Assembly (NCBI GenBank): GCA_963752565.1
Contig: CAVVZC010000002.1
Span: 62,001 to 126,000 of the forward strand
Direction of reading: 5' to 3'
DNA: 64,000 bases
Origin: UBA11574 sp963752565
GTDB lineage: Bacteria > Desulfobacterota > Desulfobacteria > Desulfobacterales > UBA11574
Part shown: piece after piece, positions 25,668 to 34,267 of the stretch
How the letters are laid out: each line of letters opens with the position of its first letter
Numbering within the stretch: position 1 is the stretch's first letter
The notes under the pieces: generated by a model
The model's database searches: none
What the model saw: the letters and a program-made list of their open reading frames with translations, nothing else
Told to the model about the DNA's origin: nothing
Made by a program: the position numbers and the translations under genes

Positions 25668-25997
25668 CTAAGAATCTATAATTTCATTGCATCTACTGCA
25701 AACACGTATCTTTTTCCCATCCTCAAGACGCTTCATTTTGATTCTCACGGGTGTAACACATTTGCTGCACATCAACATGACGTTTGACCAATGGACCGGA
25801 GATTCACTCTCAATTATTCCGCCCTGCCTTTGCTTTGCACTGGCCCGAGCATGTTTTTTCATCATATTGATATTTTCAATAATGATTCTGCTATTCTTTC
25901 TTTTTAAACTAAGAACTTTACCGATTTTACCCTTATCCTTGCCGGCGATAACCTTTACTTTATCGTCTTTTTTTATGTGACATTTATTTTTTATCAT
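25668..25997 (-). CDS. rplX: Ribosomal protein L24
   Basis: 109 residues with an N-terminal KOW motif (KKDDKVKVIAGKDKGKIGKV), an assembly initiator of the large subunit. It has two CxxC pairs (CSKC and CSRC near the C-terminus), a possible zinc knuckle seen in some bacterial L24 proteins. Confidence 0.96.
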   Translation of the reverse strand: MIKNKCHIKKDDKVKVIAGKDKGKIGKVLSLKRKNSRIIIENINMMKKHARASAKQRQGGIIESESPVHWSNVMLMCSKCVTPVRIKMKRLEDGKKIRVCSRCNEIIDS

Positions 25998-26023
25998 GAA
26001 TCAATTCTCCACAAGGCCTCTAA

Positions 26024-26392
26024 CTATAATACCTCCGGGGCAAGTGATATAATTTTCATAAATCTTTTGGCTCTGAGCTCTCTCGCTACCGGGCCGAATA
26101 TACGCGTCCCAATGGGTTCCCTGGTCTGCGTAATTAAAACAGCCGAATTATCATCAAATCGTATGTATGATCCATCCGGTCTTCGAATCTCCTTTTTGGT
26201 TCGAACCACAACAGCCTTCAAAACATCCCCTTTTTTGACCTTGGTATTCGGTATGGCTTCTTTAACAGATACAACAATGATGTCACCGACACTTGCATAC
26301 CTTCTTCGTGAACCCCCGAGAACTTTTATGCAGTATAATATCTTGGCCCCAGAATTGTCTGCCACAGTCAATCTTGTCTCCGCCTGAATCAT
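26024..26392 (-). CDS. rplN: Ribosomal protein L14
   Basis: 122 residues, exactly the usual length. MIQAETRLTVADNSGAKILY and RIFGPVARELRAKRFMKIIS are invariant-type segments. An intergenic palindrome (TGAATTTATT around 26428) lies in the 152-nt gap to rpsQ. Confidence 0.97.
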   Translation of the reverse strand: MIQAETRLTVADNSGAKILYCIKVLGGSRRRYASVGDIIVVSVKEAIPNTKVKKGDVLKAVVVRTKKEIRRPDGSYIRFDDNSAVLITQTREPIGTRIFGPVARELRAKRFMKIISLAPEVL

Positions 26393-26544
26393 CTTTTTTA
26401 CTTTCCTTATATAAGAATGAATTTATTAAATAAATTCATCATACTTTAGATTTATATCTTCAACTCTTTTTGTGGCCCTTTAAAATCTAAAACGTTCGTA
26501 AAAAGTCATGTTTTTTGAAGTGTAAGGAAATCGTCGTTTAACAA

Positions 26545-26802
26545 TTAAACCGCTTTTTCGACAATTTCTCTAACACGCCATTTCTTGGTTTTGCTAATTG
26601 GACTGGACTGGATGATCAACACTTTGTCGCCAATACGAGAAGCATTATTTTCATCATGAGCTGCAAATTTGGCACGTCTTCTTATATACTTTTTATAAAG
26701 TCTATGCTTAACCAGTCTCTCAACCAGGACAATCACGGTCTTGTCCATCTTGTCGCTTACAACAGTCCCGACCATCTGTCTTTTCAATAATCGTTTCTTC
26801 AT
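26545..26802 (-). CDS. rpsQ: Ribosomal protein S17
   Basis: 85 residues, OB-fold 16S rRNA binder. GTVVSDKMDKTVIVLVERLV and the C-terminal GDKVLIIQSSPISKTKKWRV are typical. 13 nt after rpmC. Confidence 0.97.
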   Translation of the reverse strand: MKKRLLKRQMVGTVVSDKMDKTVIVLVERLVKHRLYKKYIRRRAKFAAHDENNASRIGDKVLIIQSSPISKTKKWRVREIVEKAV

Positions 26803-26815
26803 TGCAATAATTATT

Positions 26816-27019
26816 TTAACCCGTCTCGTTATTTAATTTAGATTGTTTTATTAAGGTTTTCACCCTGGCAATATCGCGTTTAGCTTGCTTCATCTTCTGT
26901 GGATTTTCGAGCTGGCCGGTTTCATGCTGAAAGCGCAGGTTAAATAATTCCTCTTTAAGATCATCCAGTTTTCGGAGCATTTCTTCCATGCTCAGATCTT
27001 TAATCTCACTCGCTTTCAT
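26816..27019 (-). CDS. rpmC: Ribosomal protein L29
   Basis: 67 residues, two-helix tunnel-exit protein near the trigger factor/SRP docking site. Conserved MLRKLDDLKEELFNLRFQ and RDIARVKTLI. Its ATG overlaps the rplP stop by 4 nt (ATGA). Confidence 0.97.
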   Translation of the reverse strand: MKASEIKDLSMEEMLRKLDDLKEELFNLRFQHETGQLENPQKMKQAKRDIARVKTLIKQSKLNNETG

Positions 27020-27432
27020 GACAAATCACCCCTCTCTATAAACCTTGTCTTTACAGAAAGCTTATGTGACGCAAGCCGAAGCGCTTCTTTGGCCAAGCCT
27101 CTGGAAACACCTTCCATTTCATAGAGGATTCTTCCGGGGCGAACGACGGCCACCCATCCTTCAGGAGATCCTTTTCCTTTTCCCATTCTGACTTCAGCAG
27201 GCTTTTTCGTAAACGGTTTATCCGGAAATATCCTTATCCACATCTTTCCGCCTCTTTTCACATGCCGTGTCATTGCGATACGTGCGGCCTCAATCTGCTT
27301 TGAACTGATTGTCCCGCACTCTACGGCCTGCAATCCAAATTCACCGAGATTGAGATTACATCCCCGATATGAAATCCCTTTCATCCTGCCTTTTTGCTGT
27401 TTTCGAAATTTTACCTTCTTTGGACTAAGCAT
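27016..27432 (-). CDS. rplP: Ribosomal protein L16
   Basis: 138 residues, A-site region protein. MLSPKKVKFRKQQKGRMKG and RIFPDKPFTKKPAEVRMGKG with GRILYEMEGV are diagnostic. Preceded by a 145-nt palindrome-rich spacer instead of the usual short gap after rpsC. Confidence 0.97.
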   Translation of the reverse strand: MLSPKKVKFRKQQKGRMKGISYRGCNLNLGEFGLQAVECGTISSKQIEAARIAMTRHVKRGGKMWIRIFPDKPFTKKPAEVRMGKGKGSPEGWVAVVRPGRILYEMEGVSRGLAKEALRLASHKLSVKTRFIERGDLS

Positions 27433-27450
27433 CTCCTATATCTCCATCAC

Positions 27451-27478
27451 GACTTTTTTTTGGTACCAAAAAAAAGTC
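27451..27478. repeat. Perfect 28-bp palindrome between rplP and rpsC
   Basis: GAC, eight T, GGTACC, eight A, GTC: fully self-complementary. A second pair, CCATCTCAAAA (27500-27510) and TTTTGAGATGG (27548-27558), forms an 11-bp stem in the same spacer. Located in the 145-nt gap upstream of rplP on the minus strand; no coding capacity. Confidence 0.88.
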
Positions 27479-27577
27479 AAAAAGTAGCTTTTTTACAAAC
27501 CATCTCAAAATTGCAGATTACGCTCAAGGACAGGGCGTTAGATGTATTTTTGAGATGGCCTGTACAACGATCCAAGC

Positions 27578-28228
27578 CTATCCACCGATCGCCACCTTGT
27601 CTTTTTTTAAAATTTCTCCTTTAAAAATGAACACCTTTATACCGATAATTCCGTATGTTGTGCGAGCTTCTACAAAACCGTAGTCTATATCCGCCCTTAA
27701 AGTATGTAAAGGTATTCGGCCCTCTCTATACTGTTCGGTCCTCGCCATCTCAGCCCCGCCCAAGCGGCCTGAACATATAATTTTTATACCCTCGGCACCA
27801 AATCGCATCGCGGATGAAATGCCGCGCTTCATGGCACGTCGAAATGCAACCCTGCGTACAATTTGAAGTGCAATATTTTCAGCGACAAGCTGGGCATCAA
27901 TCTCGGGTTTTCTGACTTCCTGAATATCGATAATGACTTCATGTGAAACAATATTTTCAAGTTCTTTTTTGAGTAACGCTATTTCAGATCCCTTCTTGCC
28001 GATGACAATTCCGGGCCTGGATGTAAATACACGGAGCCTGATTCGCTTGGACGATCTTTCAATTTCAACCCTTGAAATACCTGCATGGTATAGTTTCTTT
28101 TTTATAAACTTCCTTATATTATAATCTTCTATAATATAATCAGCATAATTTTTTCCAGCATACCACCGAGATTCCCAGGTTTTAACAATACCCAATCTCA
28201 AACCAATAGGATTTACTTTCTGGCCCAA
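27578..28228 (-). CDS. rpsC: Ribosomal protein S3
   Basis: 216 residues, mRNA-entry protein with KH domain (GIVIGKKGSEIALLKKELE) and the C-terminal S3 domain (GRLGGAEMARTEQYREGR). MGQKVNPIGLRLGI is the standard start. Confidence 0.97.
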   Translation of the reverse strand: MGQKVNPIGLRLGIVKTWESRWYAGKNYADYIIEDYNIRKFIKKKLYHAGISRVEIERSSKRIRLRVFTSRPGIVIGKKGSEIALLKKELENIVSHEVIIDIQEVRKPEIDAQLVAENIALQIVRRVAFRRAMKRGISSAMRFGAEGIKIICSGRLGGAEMARTEQYREGRIPLHTLRADIDYGFVEARTTYGIIGIKVFIFKGEILKKDKVAIGG

Positions 28229-28249
28229 GCTGTTACCTCCTTATTAGAT

Positions 28250-28582
28250 CTACCCTTCAGATAGAATTACCGTTATATGGGCGGTCCTTTTTAATATACG
28301 TGTGCCTCTGCCGCGCGCTCTTGCTTTGAAACGCTTCAACGTTGGCCCTTGGTCCGCCGTAATATTTTGAATAACCAGAGAATCGACATCCATATCCGGA
28401 TATTGATCAGCATTTGCCACAGCGCTTCTGATTGTTTTTTCAACGATTGATGCTGCCTTCTGCGGCATAAATTTGAGTATGTTCAGGCCCTCTTCTACGG
28501 GTTTTCCCTTAACAGCATCGATCAATTTACGAATCTTCTGAGGAGAAATGCGAATATATTTTGCTACAGCTTTAACTTCCAT
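28250..28582 (-). CDS. rplV: Ribosomal protein L22
   Basis: 110 residues from the ATG at 28582 (GGAAG eight nt upstream); a GTG three codons earlier is in frame but less well placed. YIRISPQKIRKLIDAVKGKP and the tunnel-lining tail RFKARARGRGTRILKRTAHI are conserved. Confidence 0.96.
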   Translation of the reverse strand: MEVKAVAKYIRISPQKIRKLIDAVKGKPVEEGLNILKFMPQKAASIVEKTIRSAVANADQYPDMDVDSLVIQNITADQGPTLKRFKARARGRGTRILKRTAHITVILSEG

Positions 28583-28608
28583 TACAAGCACTTCCTTTTC
28601 TGCCAGCT

Positions 28609-28890
28609 TTATCGCTTTAACCTTGATTTTTTATCAGCAGCATGACCATAATACGTCCGCGTCGGTGAAAATTCACCGAGCTTATGTCCAACCATGTCCT
28701 CTGTTACAAATACGGGAACAAACTTTCTTCCATTATGAACCGCCAGGGTAATACCCACCATCTCAGGAATTATTGTCGACCTTCTGGACCATGTCTTAAT
28801 CACGCGGCTGCTCCGGGTCTCCTGGGTGATACGTACTTTCCTAAACAGTTTTTGATCAACAAACGGACCTTTTTTCAACGATCGTGGCAT
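28609..28890 (-). CDS. rpsS: Ribosomal protein S19
   Basis: 93 residues, small-subunit head protein. MPRSLKKGPFVDQKLFRKV, IKTWSRRSTIIPEMVG and HKLGEFSPTRTYYGHAADKK are typical. Confidence 0.97.
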   Translation of the reverse strand: MPRSLKKGPFVDQKLFRKVRITQETRSSRVIKTWSRRSTIIPEMVGITLAVHNGRKFVPVFVTEDMVGHKLGEFSPTRTYYGHAADKKSRLKR

Positions 28891-28901
28891 AACTTCTCCT
28901 G

Positions 28902-29729
28902 CTATTTCTTCGTACGCTTTTTAACAATATAGCGATTGCTTTTTCTTGTTTTGCGCGTTTTAAAACCCTTTGCCGGCATACCCCAAGGACTGCATGGATG
29001 TCGTCCACCGGAAGATCTTCCCTCACCGCCACCCATTGGATGGTCAACCGGGTTCATGGCAACACCTCTAACTTTGGGACGTCTGCCGAGCCATCGTTTG
29101 CGTCCTGCTTTACCAAGAGATATATTCTCATGGATCACGTTTCCAAGCTGACCGATGGTAGCCTTGCAGTTTGAAAGGACCATTCGGACTTCTCCGGATG
29201 GAAGTTTTATAAGCGCATAGCGATCTTCCTTTGCCATTAACTGGGCGTATGTTCCGGCGCTTCTTACAATCTGTCCACCCTTTCCGATACGCAATTCAAT
29301 GTTATGAATATGTGTTCCAAGGGGAATTTTGCTAAGGGGTAATGTATTGCCGGGTTTTATATCTGCTTCAGGTCCTGAAATCACGGTGTCACCAACCCGA
29401 AGATTCACCGGTGCCAGTATGTATCGCTTTTCACCATCAGCATAGTGGAGAAGCGCAATACGTGCAGATCGATTCGGGTCATATTCGATGGTCGCCACTC
29501 TGGCAGGAATCCCTATTTTATCTCTTTTAAAATCGATAACCCTGTAATGCCGTTTATGACCGCCCCCGCGGTGTCTGCACGTAATACGGCCGTAGGAGTT
29601 GCGGCCTCCTTTTTTCCTAATTACCTTTAAGAGACTCTTTTCAGGAGTCGTGATAGTAATTTCATCAAATGTCGAATATGATTGAGCACGTCTTCCGGCA
29701 GATGTAGGTTTTACTTTTTTTACACCCAT
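28902..29729 (-). CDS. rplB: Ribosomal protein L2
   Basis: 275 residues, essential for subunit association and peptidyl-transferase structure. GRITCRHRGGGHKRHYRVID and the C-terminal GVAMNPVDHPMGGGEGRSSG loop with its conserved His are present. Confidence 0.98.
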   Translation of the reverse strand: MGVKKVKPTSAGRRAQSYSTFDEITITTPEKSLLKVIRKKGGRNSYGRITCRHRGGGHKRHYRVIDFKRDKIGIPARVATIEYDPNRSARIALLHYADGEKRYILAPVNLRVGDTVISGPEADIKPGNTLPLSKIPLGTHIHNIELRIGKGGQIVRSAGTYAQLMAKEDRYALIKLPSGEVRMVLSNCKATIGQLGNVIHENISLGKAGRKRWLGRRPKVRGVAMNPVDHPMGGGEGRSSGGRHPCSPWGMPAKGFKTRKTRKSNRYIVKKRTKK

Positions 29730-29742
29730 TCCTTACCCCTTC

Positions 29743-30030
29743 TTATACTCCCTCAAAAAAATCGATTCGCTCACCGGGCATCAATTTGACGATCGCTTTC
29801 TTCCAGTCCCTGCGTTTTCCTATAATTCGACCTCTTAGTTTGGTCTTGCCCTTGACCTGTATTGTTCTAACCGTATCAACCTTGACATTGAAAATATTCT
29901 CGACAGCCTTTTTAATCTCAACTCTGTTCGCTCTGCGATCGACTTCGAATGTAATCTGATTATAACTCTCTTTTTGAATATTAGTTTTTTCAGTAACCAA
30001 AGGCCGTTTAATTAAATCATGCGGAATCAT
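29743..30030 (-). CDS. rplW: Ribosomal protein L23
   Basis: 95 residues, tunnel-exit docking protein for trigger factor and SRP. PLVTEKTNIQKESYNQITFE and the RGRIIGKRRDWKKAIVKL loop match the family. Start overlaps the rplD stop by 4 nt. Confidence 0.97.
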   Translation of the reverse strand: MIPHDLIKRPLVTEKTNIQKESYNQITFEVDRRANRVEIKKAVENIFNVKVDTVRTIQVKGKTKLRGRIIGKRRDWKKAIVKLMPGERIDFFEGV

Positions 30031-30650
30031 CCAAGCAGCCTCCCTTCAATGGACTTTATCGAAGACTCAAGCAAAACAACATTCTCATATTTAAGAATGT
30101 CATATACGTTCATTCCTTCCACTCTTAATACTTTTACTCCGGGAACATTTCTGGAAGACAGCTCGAGATTCTCATTCTTTTTTTCTGTGATAATCAATGC
30201 ATTTTTTATGTTTAAAACATCCATAACCGCGGAGAATTCTTTGGTCTTAATCTTATCGAGATCAAACTCGTCAATCACAACAAGGTTGTCTTCTTTAAGC
30301 TTTGTGCTCAAGGCCATCTTAAGTGCCAGTCTTTTTACCTTTTTGGGGACCTTGTACGAATAGGATCTGGGATCAGGTCCAAATACAGAGCCTCCGCCTC
30401 TTAACAGGGGTGATTTAATATCACCACGGCGTGCACGACCGGTTCCTTTTTGTCTAAAAAGTTTTCTTCGACTTCCCCTTATATCGCTGCGATGCTTTAC
30501 GGAAGCGGAACCTGCACGTCTATTTGCAAGTTGCATGGTTACAACTTCATGCAGTATACTCGATTTAACGGGAATCTTGAAAATGTTGTCTTCAAGTTCA
30601 ACCTCTGAAACTTTTTCTGCTTTACGATTTATAACATCTACAACAGCCAT
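30027..30650 (-). CDS. rplD: Ribosomal protein L4
   Basis: 207 residues; constricts the exit tunnel and, in enterics, represses the S10 operon. HDIRG-type loop appears as KHRSDIRGSRRKLFRQKGTG and GGGSVFGPDPRSY follows. Preceded by a 131-nt spacer with a perfect hairpin. Confidence 0.97.
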   Translation of the reverse strand: MAVVDVINRKAEKVSEVELEDNIFKIPVKSSILHEVVTMQLANRRAGSASVKHRSDIRGSRRKLFRQKGTGRARRGDIKSPLLRGGGSVFGPDPRSYSYKVPKKVKRLALKMALSTKLKEDNLVVIDEFDLDKIKTKEFSAVMDVLNIKNALIITEKKNENLELSSRNVPGVKVLRVEGMNVYDILKYENVVLLESSIKSIEGRLLG

Positions 30651-30727
30651 ATCATTAATATCTCGATATTTCTTTAATTTATTTTATCGTTTAATTCTTT
30701 CAAACGGGCTTAGGTATATTTAATTTT

Positions 30728-30750
30728 ATATCCCGCTAAAAGCGGGATAT
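30728..30750. repeat. 10-bp perfect hairpin in the rplC-rplD spacer
   Basis: ATATCCCGCT, AAA, AGCGGGATAT (30728-30750). rplC and rplD are usually adjacent, but here a 131-nt gap holds this stem. On the minus-strand transcript an AT-rich but not purely T stretch follows, so it could be a partial attenuator, processing site or small repeat. Confidence 0.75.
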
Positions 30751-30781
30751 GGGTGGATTCAGGCTCGATATGAAAAAACCA

Positions 30782-31417
30782 TCATTTTTTAGCGATTTTG
30801 GGTTTCTTGATTTCAACAATACCGTTTCTTGAACCCGGAATTGCACCTTTTATCAGAATAAGATTTTCTTCCGGCCTAATGTCGACAATTTCCAAATTTC
30901 TAATTGTTTTTCTAGTATTCCCATATTGACCCGGCATTTTTTTGCCCTTAATAACCTTTGCAGGCCACGCACTGCAACCGATGGACCCTGGAATCCTGTG
31001 GCTGTGACTACCATGAGTTTTCTTGCCGCCATGGAACCCATGACGTTTAATAACACCGGAAAAACCCCTTCCTTTGGTCGTTCCGGTAACATCAATGTGT
31101 TCTCCGATATTGAAAATATCTATATTTATTGTCTGACCAAGCCCGTATTCGCCTAGATCATTCACGTAAACTTCACGCAAAAATGCAAAACGCGTTTCAC
31201 CACTTTTTTTGAGATGACCTTCCAACGCTTTGTTTACGCGAGATTTCTTTTTCTCGCCAAAACCAAGCTGAAGTGCATTATATCCGTCGATGGCGACGGT
31301 CTTTATCTGGGTAACCACACATGGGCCAAGCTGAATGGCTGTCACCGGAACATATTTACCTTCGGAAGTGAACAGACCCGTCATTCCCAATTTTTTTCCT
31401 ATCAATCCATTACACAT
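30782..31417 (-). CDS. rplC: Ribosomal protein L3
   Basis: 211 residues, early assembly protein reaching toward the peptidyl-transferase centre. GLIGKKLGMTGLF, TKGRGFSGVIKRHGFHGGKK and GCSAWPAKVIKGKKMPGQYG are conserved blocks. Confidence 0.97.
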   Translation of the reverse strand: MCNGLIGKKLGMTGLFTSEGKYVPVTAIQLGPCVVTQIKTVAIDGYNALQLGFGEKKKSRVNKALEGHLKKSGETRFAFLREVYVNDLGEYGLGQTINIDIFNIGEHIDVTGTTKGRGFSGVIKRHGFHGGKKTHGSHSHRIPGSIGCSAWPAKVIKGKKMPGQYGNTRKTIRNLEIVDIRPEENLILIKGAIPGSRNGIVEIKKPKIAKK

Positions 31418-31468
31418 TACTATTATTTTATCCTTCTGTCGCTTTTATGAAGCGACCTTTATAAAATG

Positions 31469-31780
31469 CTACAATTTTATCTCAACATCTACGCCTGGAG
31501 AAAGATCCAGCTTCATCAAAGCATCAACAGTTTGTTGAGTCGGCTCCAGAATATCGAGAAGCCGTTTGTGTGTTCTGATTTCAAACTGTTCACGAGATTT
31601 CTTGTCTACATGAGGAGATCGAAGAACACAATATTTGTTGATTCTTGTTGGAAGTGGTATGGGTCCGACGACCTTTGCTCCGGTTTTATTGGCCGTATCG
31701 ACAATATCTCCAACAGATTGATCCAGAAGTTTATGGTCATATGCCTTGAGCCTGATCCTGATTTTAGTATTCATTATCAT
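31469..31780 (-). CDS. rpsJ: Ribosomal protein S10 / transcription factor NusE
   Basis: 103 residues. KIRIRLKAYDHKLLDQSVGD and PLPTRINKYCVLRSPHVDKK identify S10, which also binds NusB and NusG in antitermination. Starts 15 nt after tuf1, so the S10 cluster is read through from the str genes. Confidence 0.97.
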   Translation of the reverse strand: MIMNTKIRIRLKAYDHKLLDQSVGDIVDTANKTGAKVVGPIPLPTRINKYCVLRSPHVDKKSREQFEIRTHKRLLDILEPTQQTVDALMKLDLSPGVDVEIKL

Positions 31781-31794
31781 TATCTCGTTTCTTT

Positions 31795-32988
31795 TTATTC
31801 GACAATCTCACTGACCACACCGGCGCCAACCGTCCGGCCGCCTTCCCTGATGGCAAACCTTAACTCTTTTTCCATCGCTATGGGCGTTATCAGCTCCGCT
31901 GTGATCGTCACATTGTCTCCCGGCATCACCATCTCTATACCTTCCGGTAATGACAAATTCCCCGTAACATCCGTCGTACGAAAATAAAACTGAGGCCGAT
32001 ATCCACTGAAAAACGGCGTGTGACGGCCGCCCTCCTCCTTGCTCAATATGTATACCTCCGCCTTGAACCTCGTGTGAGGCTCTATCGTACCGGGAATCGC
32101 TACCACCTGACCACGCTCAACCTCATCCCGCTTCGTCCCTCGCATCAATACACCAATGTTATCGCCGGCTCGACCCTCATCCAAAAGCTTCCTGAACATC
32201 TCTACTCCCGTACACACCGTCTTCATCGTCGGACGCATCCCAACAATCTCAATATCATCCCCAACATGGATAATGCCTCGCTCAACACGACCCGTTACCA
32301 CCGTCCCACGACCCGATATGCTGAAAACATCCTCTATCGGCATCAAAAACGGCCGGTCTATATCACGCTCGGGCTCAGGAATAAACGTGTCCACCGCATC
32401 CAGCAACTCAAAAACACACTTGGCTTCCTCACTGTCACAATCATCACTCTCAAGCGCCTTTAACGCACTGCCGCGAATGATCGGTGTGTCATCCCCCGGA
32501 AACTCATACTTGTCCAATAACTCCCGAAGCTCCAACTCAACAAGCTCGATCAGCTCTTCATCATCCACCATGTCACACTTGTTTAAAAATACAACAATCT
32601 GCGGAACTCCCACCTGACGCGCCAACAATATGTGCTCACGCGTCTGGGGCATCGGACCATCGTCGGCGCCAACAACCAAAATGGCACCGTCCATCTGAGC
32701 CGCACCCGTTATCATGTTTTTGATGTAATCCGCATGACCCGGACAATCCACATGTGCATAATGACGATTCACCGTCTCATACTCAACATGCGCCGTCGCT
32801 ATGGTTATTCCTCGCTCCTTCTCCTCAGGGGCCTTGTCTATCTGATCAAAAGGAACAAAATCCGCCATCCCCTTCATGCCCATATGCTTCGTGATCGCCG
32901 CCGTCAAAGTCGTCTTGCCGTGATCTATATGACCAATCGTACCGACATTGACATGCGGCTTGGTCCTCTCAAACTTTGCCTTACCCAT
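31795..32988 (-). CDS. tuf: Elongation factor Tu, copy 1
   Basis: 397 residues; GTPase carrying aminoacyl-tRNA to the A site. G1 GHIDHGKT (19-26), G3 DCPGH and G4 NKCD are intact, and the tRNA-binding barrels are complete. It differs from the second copy (46904-48097) at only about 13 residues (for example G2/A2, A4/E4, V-E in YET(V/E)NRH), and the two genes are nearly identical in DNA, implying gene conversion. Lies between rpsG and rpsJ with fusA missing. Confidence 0.98.
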   Translation of the reverse strand: MGKAKFERTKPHVNVGTIGHIDHGKTTLTAAITKHMGMKGMADFVPFDQIDKAPEEKERGITIATAHVEYETVNRHYAHVDCPGHADYIKNMITGAAQMDGAILVVGADDGPMPQTREHILLARQVGVPQIVVFLNKCDMVDDEELIELVELELRELLDKYEFPGDDTPIIRGSALKALESDDCDSEEAKCVFELLDAVDTFIPEPERDIDRPFLMPIEDVFSISGRGTVVTGRVERGIIHVGDDIEIVGMRPTMKTVCTGVEMFRKLLDEGRAGDNIGVLMRGTKRDEVERGQVVAIPGTIEPHTRFKAEVYILSKEEGGRHTPFFSGYRPQFYFRTTDVTGNLSLPEGIEMVMPGDNVTITAELITPIAMEKELRFAIREGGRTVGAGVVSEIVE

Positions 32989-33106
32989 CTTCGAAATCCT
33001 CCCTTTAAAGCGGGTTAGTGATGTACATCTTCATATTTCCAATAACGCCTTAGATGGTTTGATTTTCCGAAGTCTATTCACCGCCCAATGGACCCACCCT
33101 GAAATT

Positions 33107-33577
33107 TTACCATCTGTAGTGCGCAAACGCCTTGTTCGCATCGGCCATCTTGTGGGTGTCTTCCTTCTTTTTAATTGAAGCGCCTCGTTTATTGGCGGCA
33201 TCCAAAAGCTCTGCCGACAGCTTATTAACCATTCCTTTTTCAGATCTTTTACGAGCAAAGTCGATAATCCACCGGATCCCGAGCGCCGTTCTCCGAGATG
33301 GCCGAACTTCTGTTGGAACCTGATAGGTTGATCCCCCAACGCGGCGCGACTTGACCTCAATCATCGGTTTTGAATTTTCAAGCGCCTGTTCGAAAATTTT
33401 TATTGCAGGTTCACTGGTCTTTTTTTCGATGATATCCATAGCATCATAAAGAATTGACTCTGCGATACTTTTTTTTCCGTCCCTCATGATAGATTTTATG
33501 AATTTGGATACCAGCTTGCTGTTATACTTGGCGTCCGGTACAATAACCCGTTCTGGGACTTCTCGTCTTCTAGGCAT
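33107..33577 (-). CDS. rpsG: Ribosomal protein S7
   Basis: 156 residues, initiates assembly of the small-subunit head and binds the exit-site mRNA. MPRRREVPERVIVPDAKYNS and EVKSRRVGGSTYQVPTEVRP are diagnostic. Followed by tuf1 rather than fusA. Confidence 0.97.
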   Translation of the reverse strand: MPRRREVPERVIVPDAKYNSKLVSKFIKSIMRDGKKSIAESILYDAMDIIEKKTSEPAIKIFEQALENSKPMIEVKSRRVGGSTYQVPTEVRPSRRTALGIRWIIDFARKRSEKGMVNKLSAELLDAANKRGASIKKKEDTHKMADANKAFAHYRW

Positions 33578-33669
33578 ATATCACACCACTTTTTTTTATT
33601 TTCCATTCATTTTCATGCAACGAGGCCCAGCCACCTTGTATCGAGAACCTCGCGATATGTAACATGTTT

Positions 33670-34041
33670 CTACTTTGGCTTCTTGGACCCGTATTTTGAT
33701 CGACCCTGTCTTCGACCCTCGACCCCAAGGGTATCCAGGGTGCCTCTGACAATATGATACCTGACACCCGGAAGATCTTTAACGCGTCCACCACGGACAA
33801 GAACAACCGAATGTTCTTGAAGATTATGCCCTATCCCCGGGATATAAGCGGTAACCTCTATGCCGGTTGTCAGTCGGACTCTGGCAACCTTCCGCAAGGC
33901 AGAATTGGGCTTCTTGGGTGTCGACGTATATACGCGGGTACAAACGCCTCTTTTCTGGGGACCCCCTTTAAGCGCCGGGGTATTGGTTTTTTTCTTAATT
34001 CGCTTTCTTCCTTTTCTTACCAGCTGATTAATCGTCGGCAT
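33670..34041 (-). CDS. rpsL: Ribosomal protein S12
   Basis: 123 residues from the ATG at 34041 giving the canonical MPTINQLVRKGR; an in-frame start 12 codons upstream is rejected as non-homologous. Decoding-centre loops TPKKPNSALRKVARVRL and GGRVKDLPGVRYHIVRGTLD are intact, including the lysine (KKPNS) where streptomycin-resistance changes arise. Confidence 0.97.
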   Translation of the reverse strand: MPTINQLVRKGRKRIKKKTNTPALKGGPQKRGVCTRVYTSTPKKPNSALRKVARVRLTTGIEVTAYIPGIGHNLQEHSVVLVRGGRVKDLPGVRYHIVRGTLDTLGVEGRRQGRSKYGSKKPK

Positions 34042-34098
34042 TTTTTCACTTAAATCCTTGTATTTTAATAAAGCCAATCCAGGGTTGACAAAGTGGTT

Positions 34099-34127
34099 AC
34101 TATCGAACTTAAAGGCTGATTTGTCAA
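34099..34127 (-). promoter_or_regulatory. Sigma-70 promoter for the str/S10 cluster
   Basis: On the minus strand TTGACA (34127-34122), 17 bases, GATAGT (34104-34099). Perfect -35, four of six in the -10, ideal spacing; start about 50 nt before the rpsL ATG. Lies in the 226-nt gap after rpoC, otherwise without recognised features. Confidence 0.65.
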
Positions 34128-34267
34128 GCCTTTTATATAAAATTAATGATTAATTTAGACCATTGATAGAACGTTTTCCCAAGCATTTGAGCAGGTCGGT
34201 TTCAAGGGCTCCCGTTTAAGTGCGTTGTTTGGGGTTGAGAAAGATATGAACCATCAATTATCATCTA

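Noticed and set aside
32020..32463. Long ORFs on the plus strand opposite both tuf genes
   Set aside because: They are antisense shadows created by the strong codon bias of tuf; the same pattern recurs opposite the second copy.
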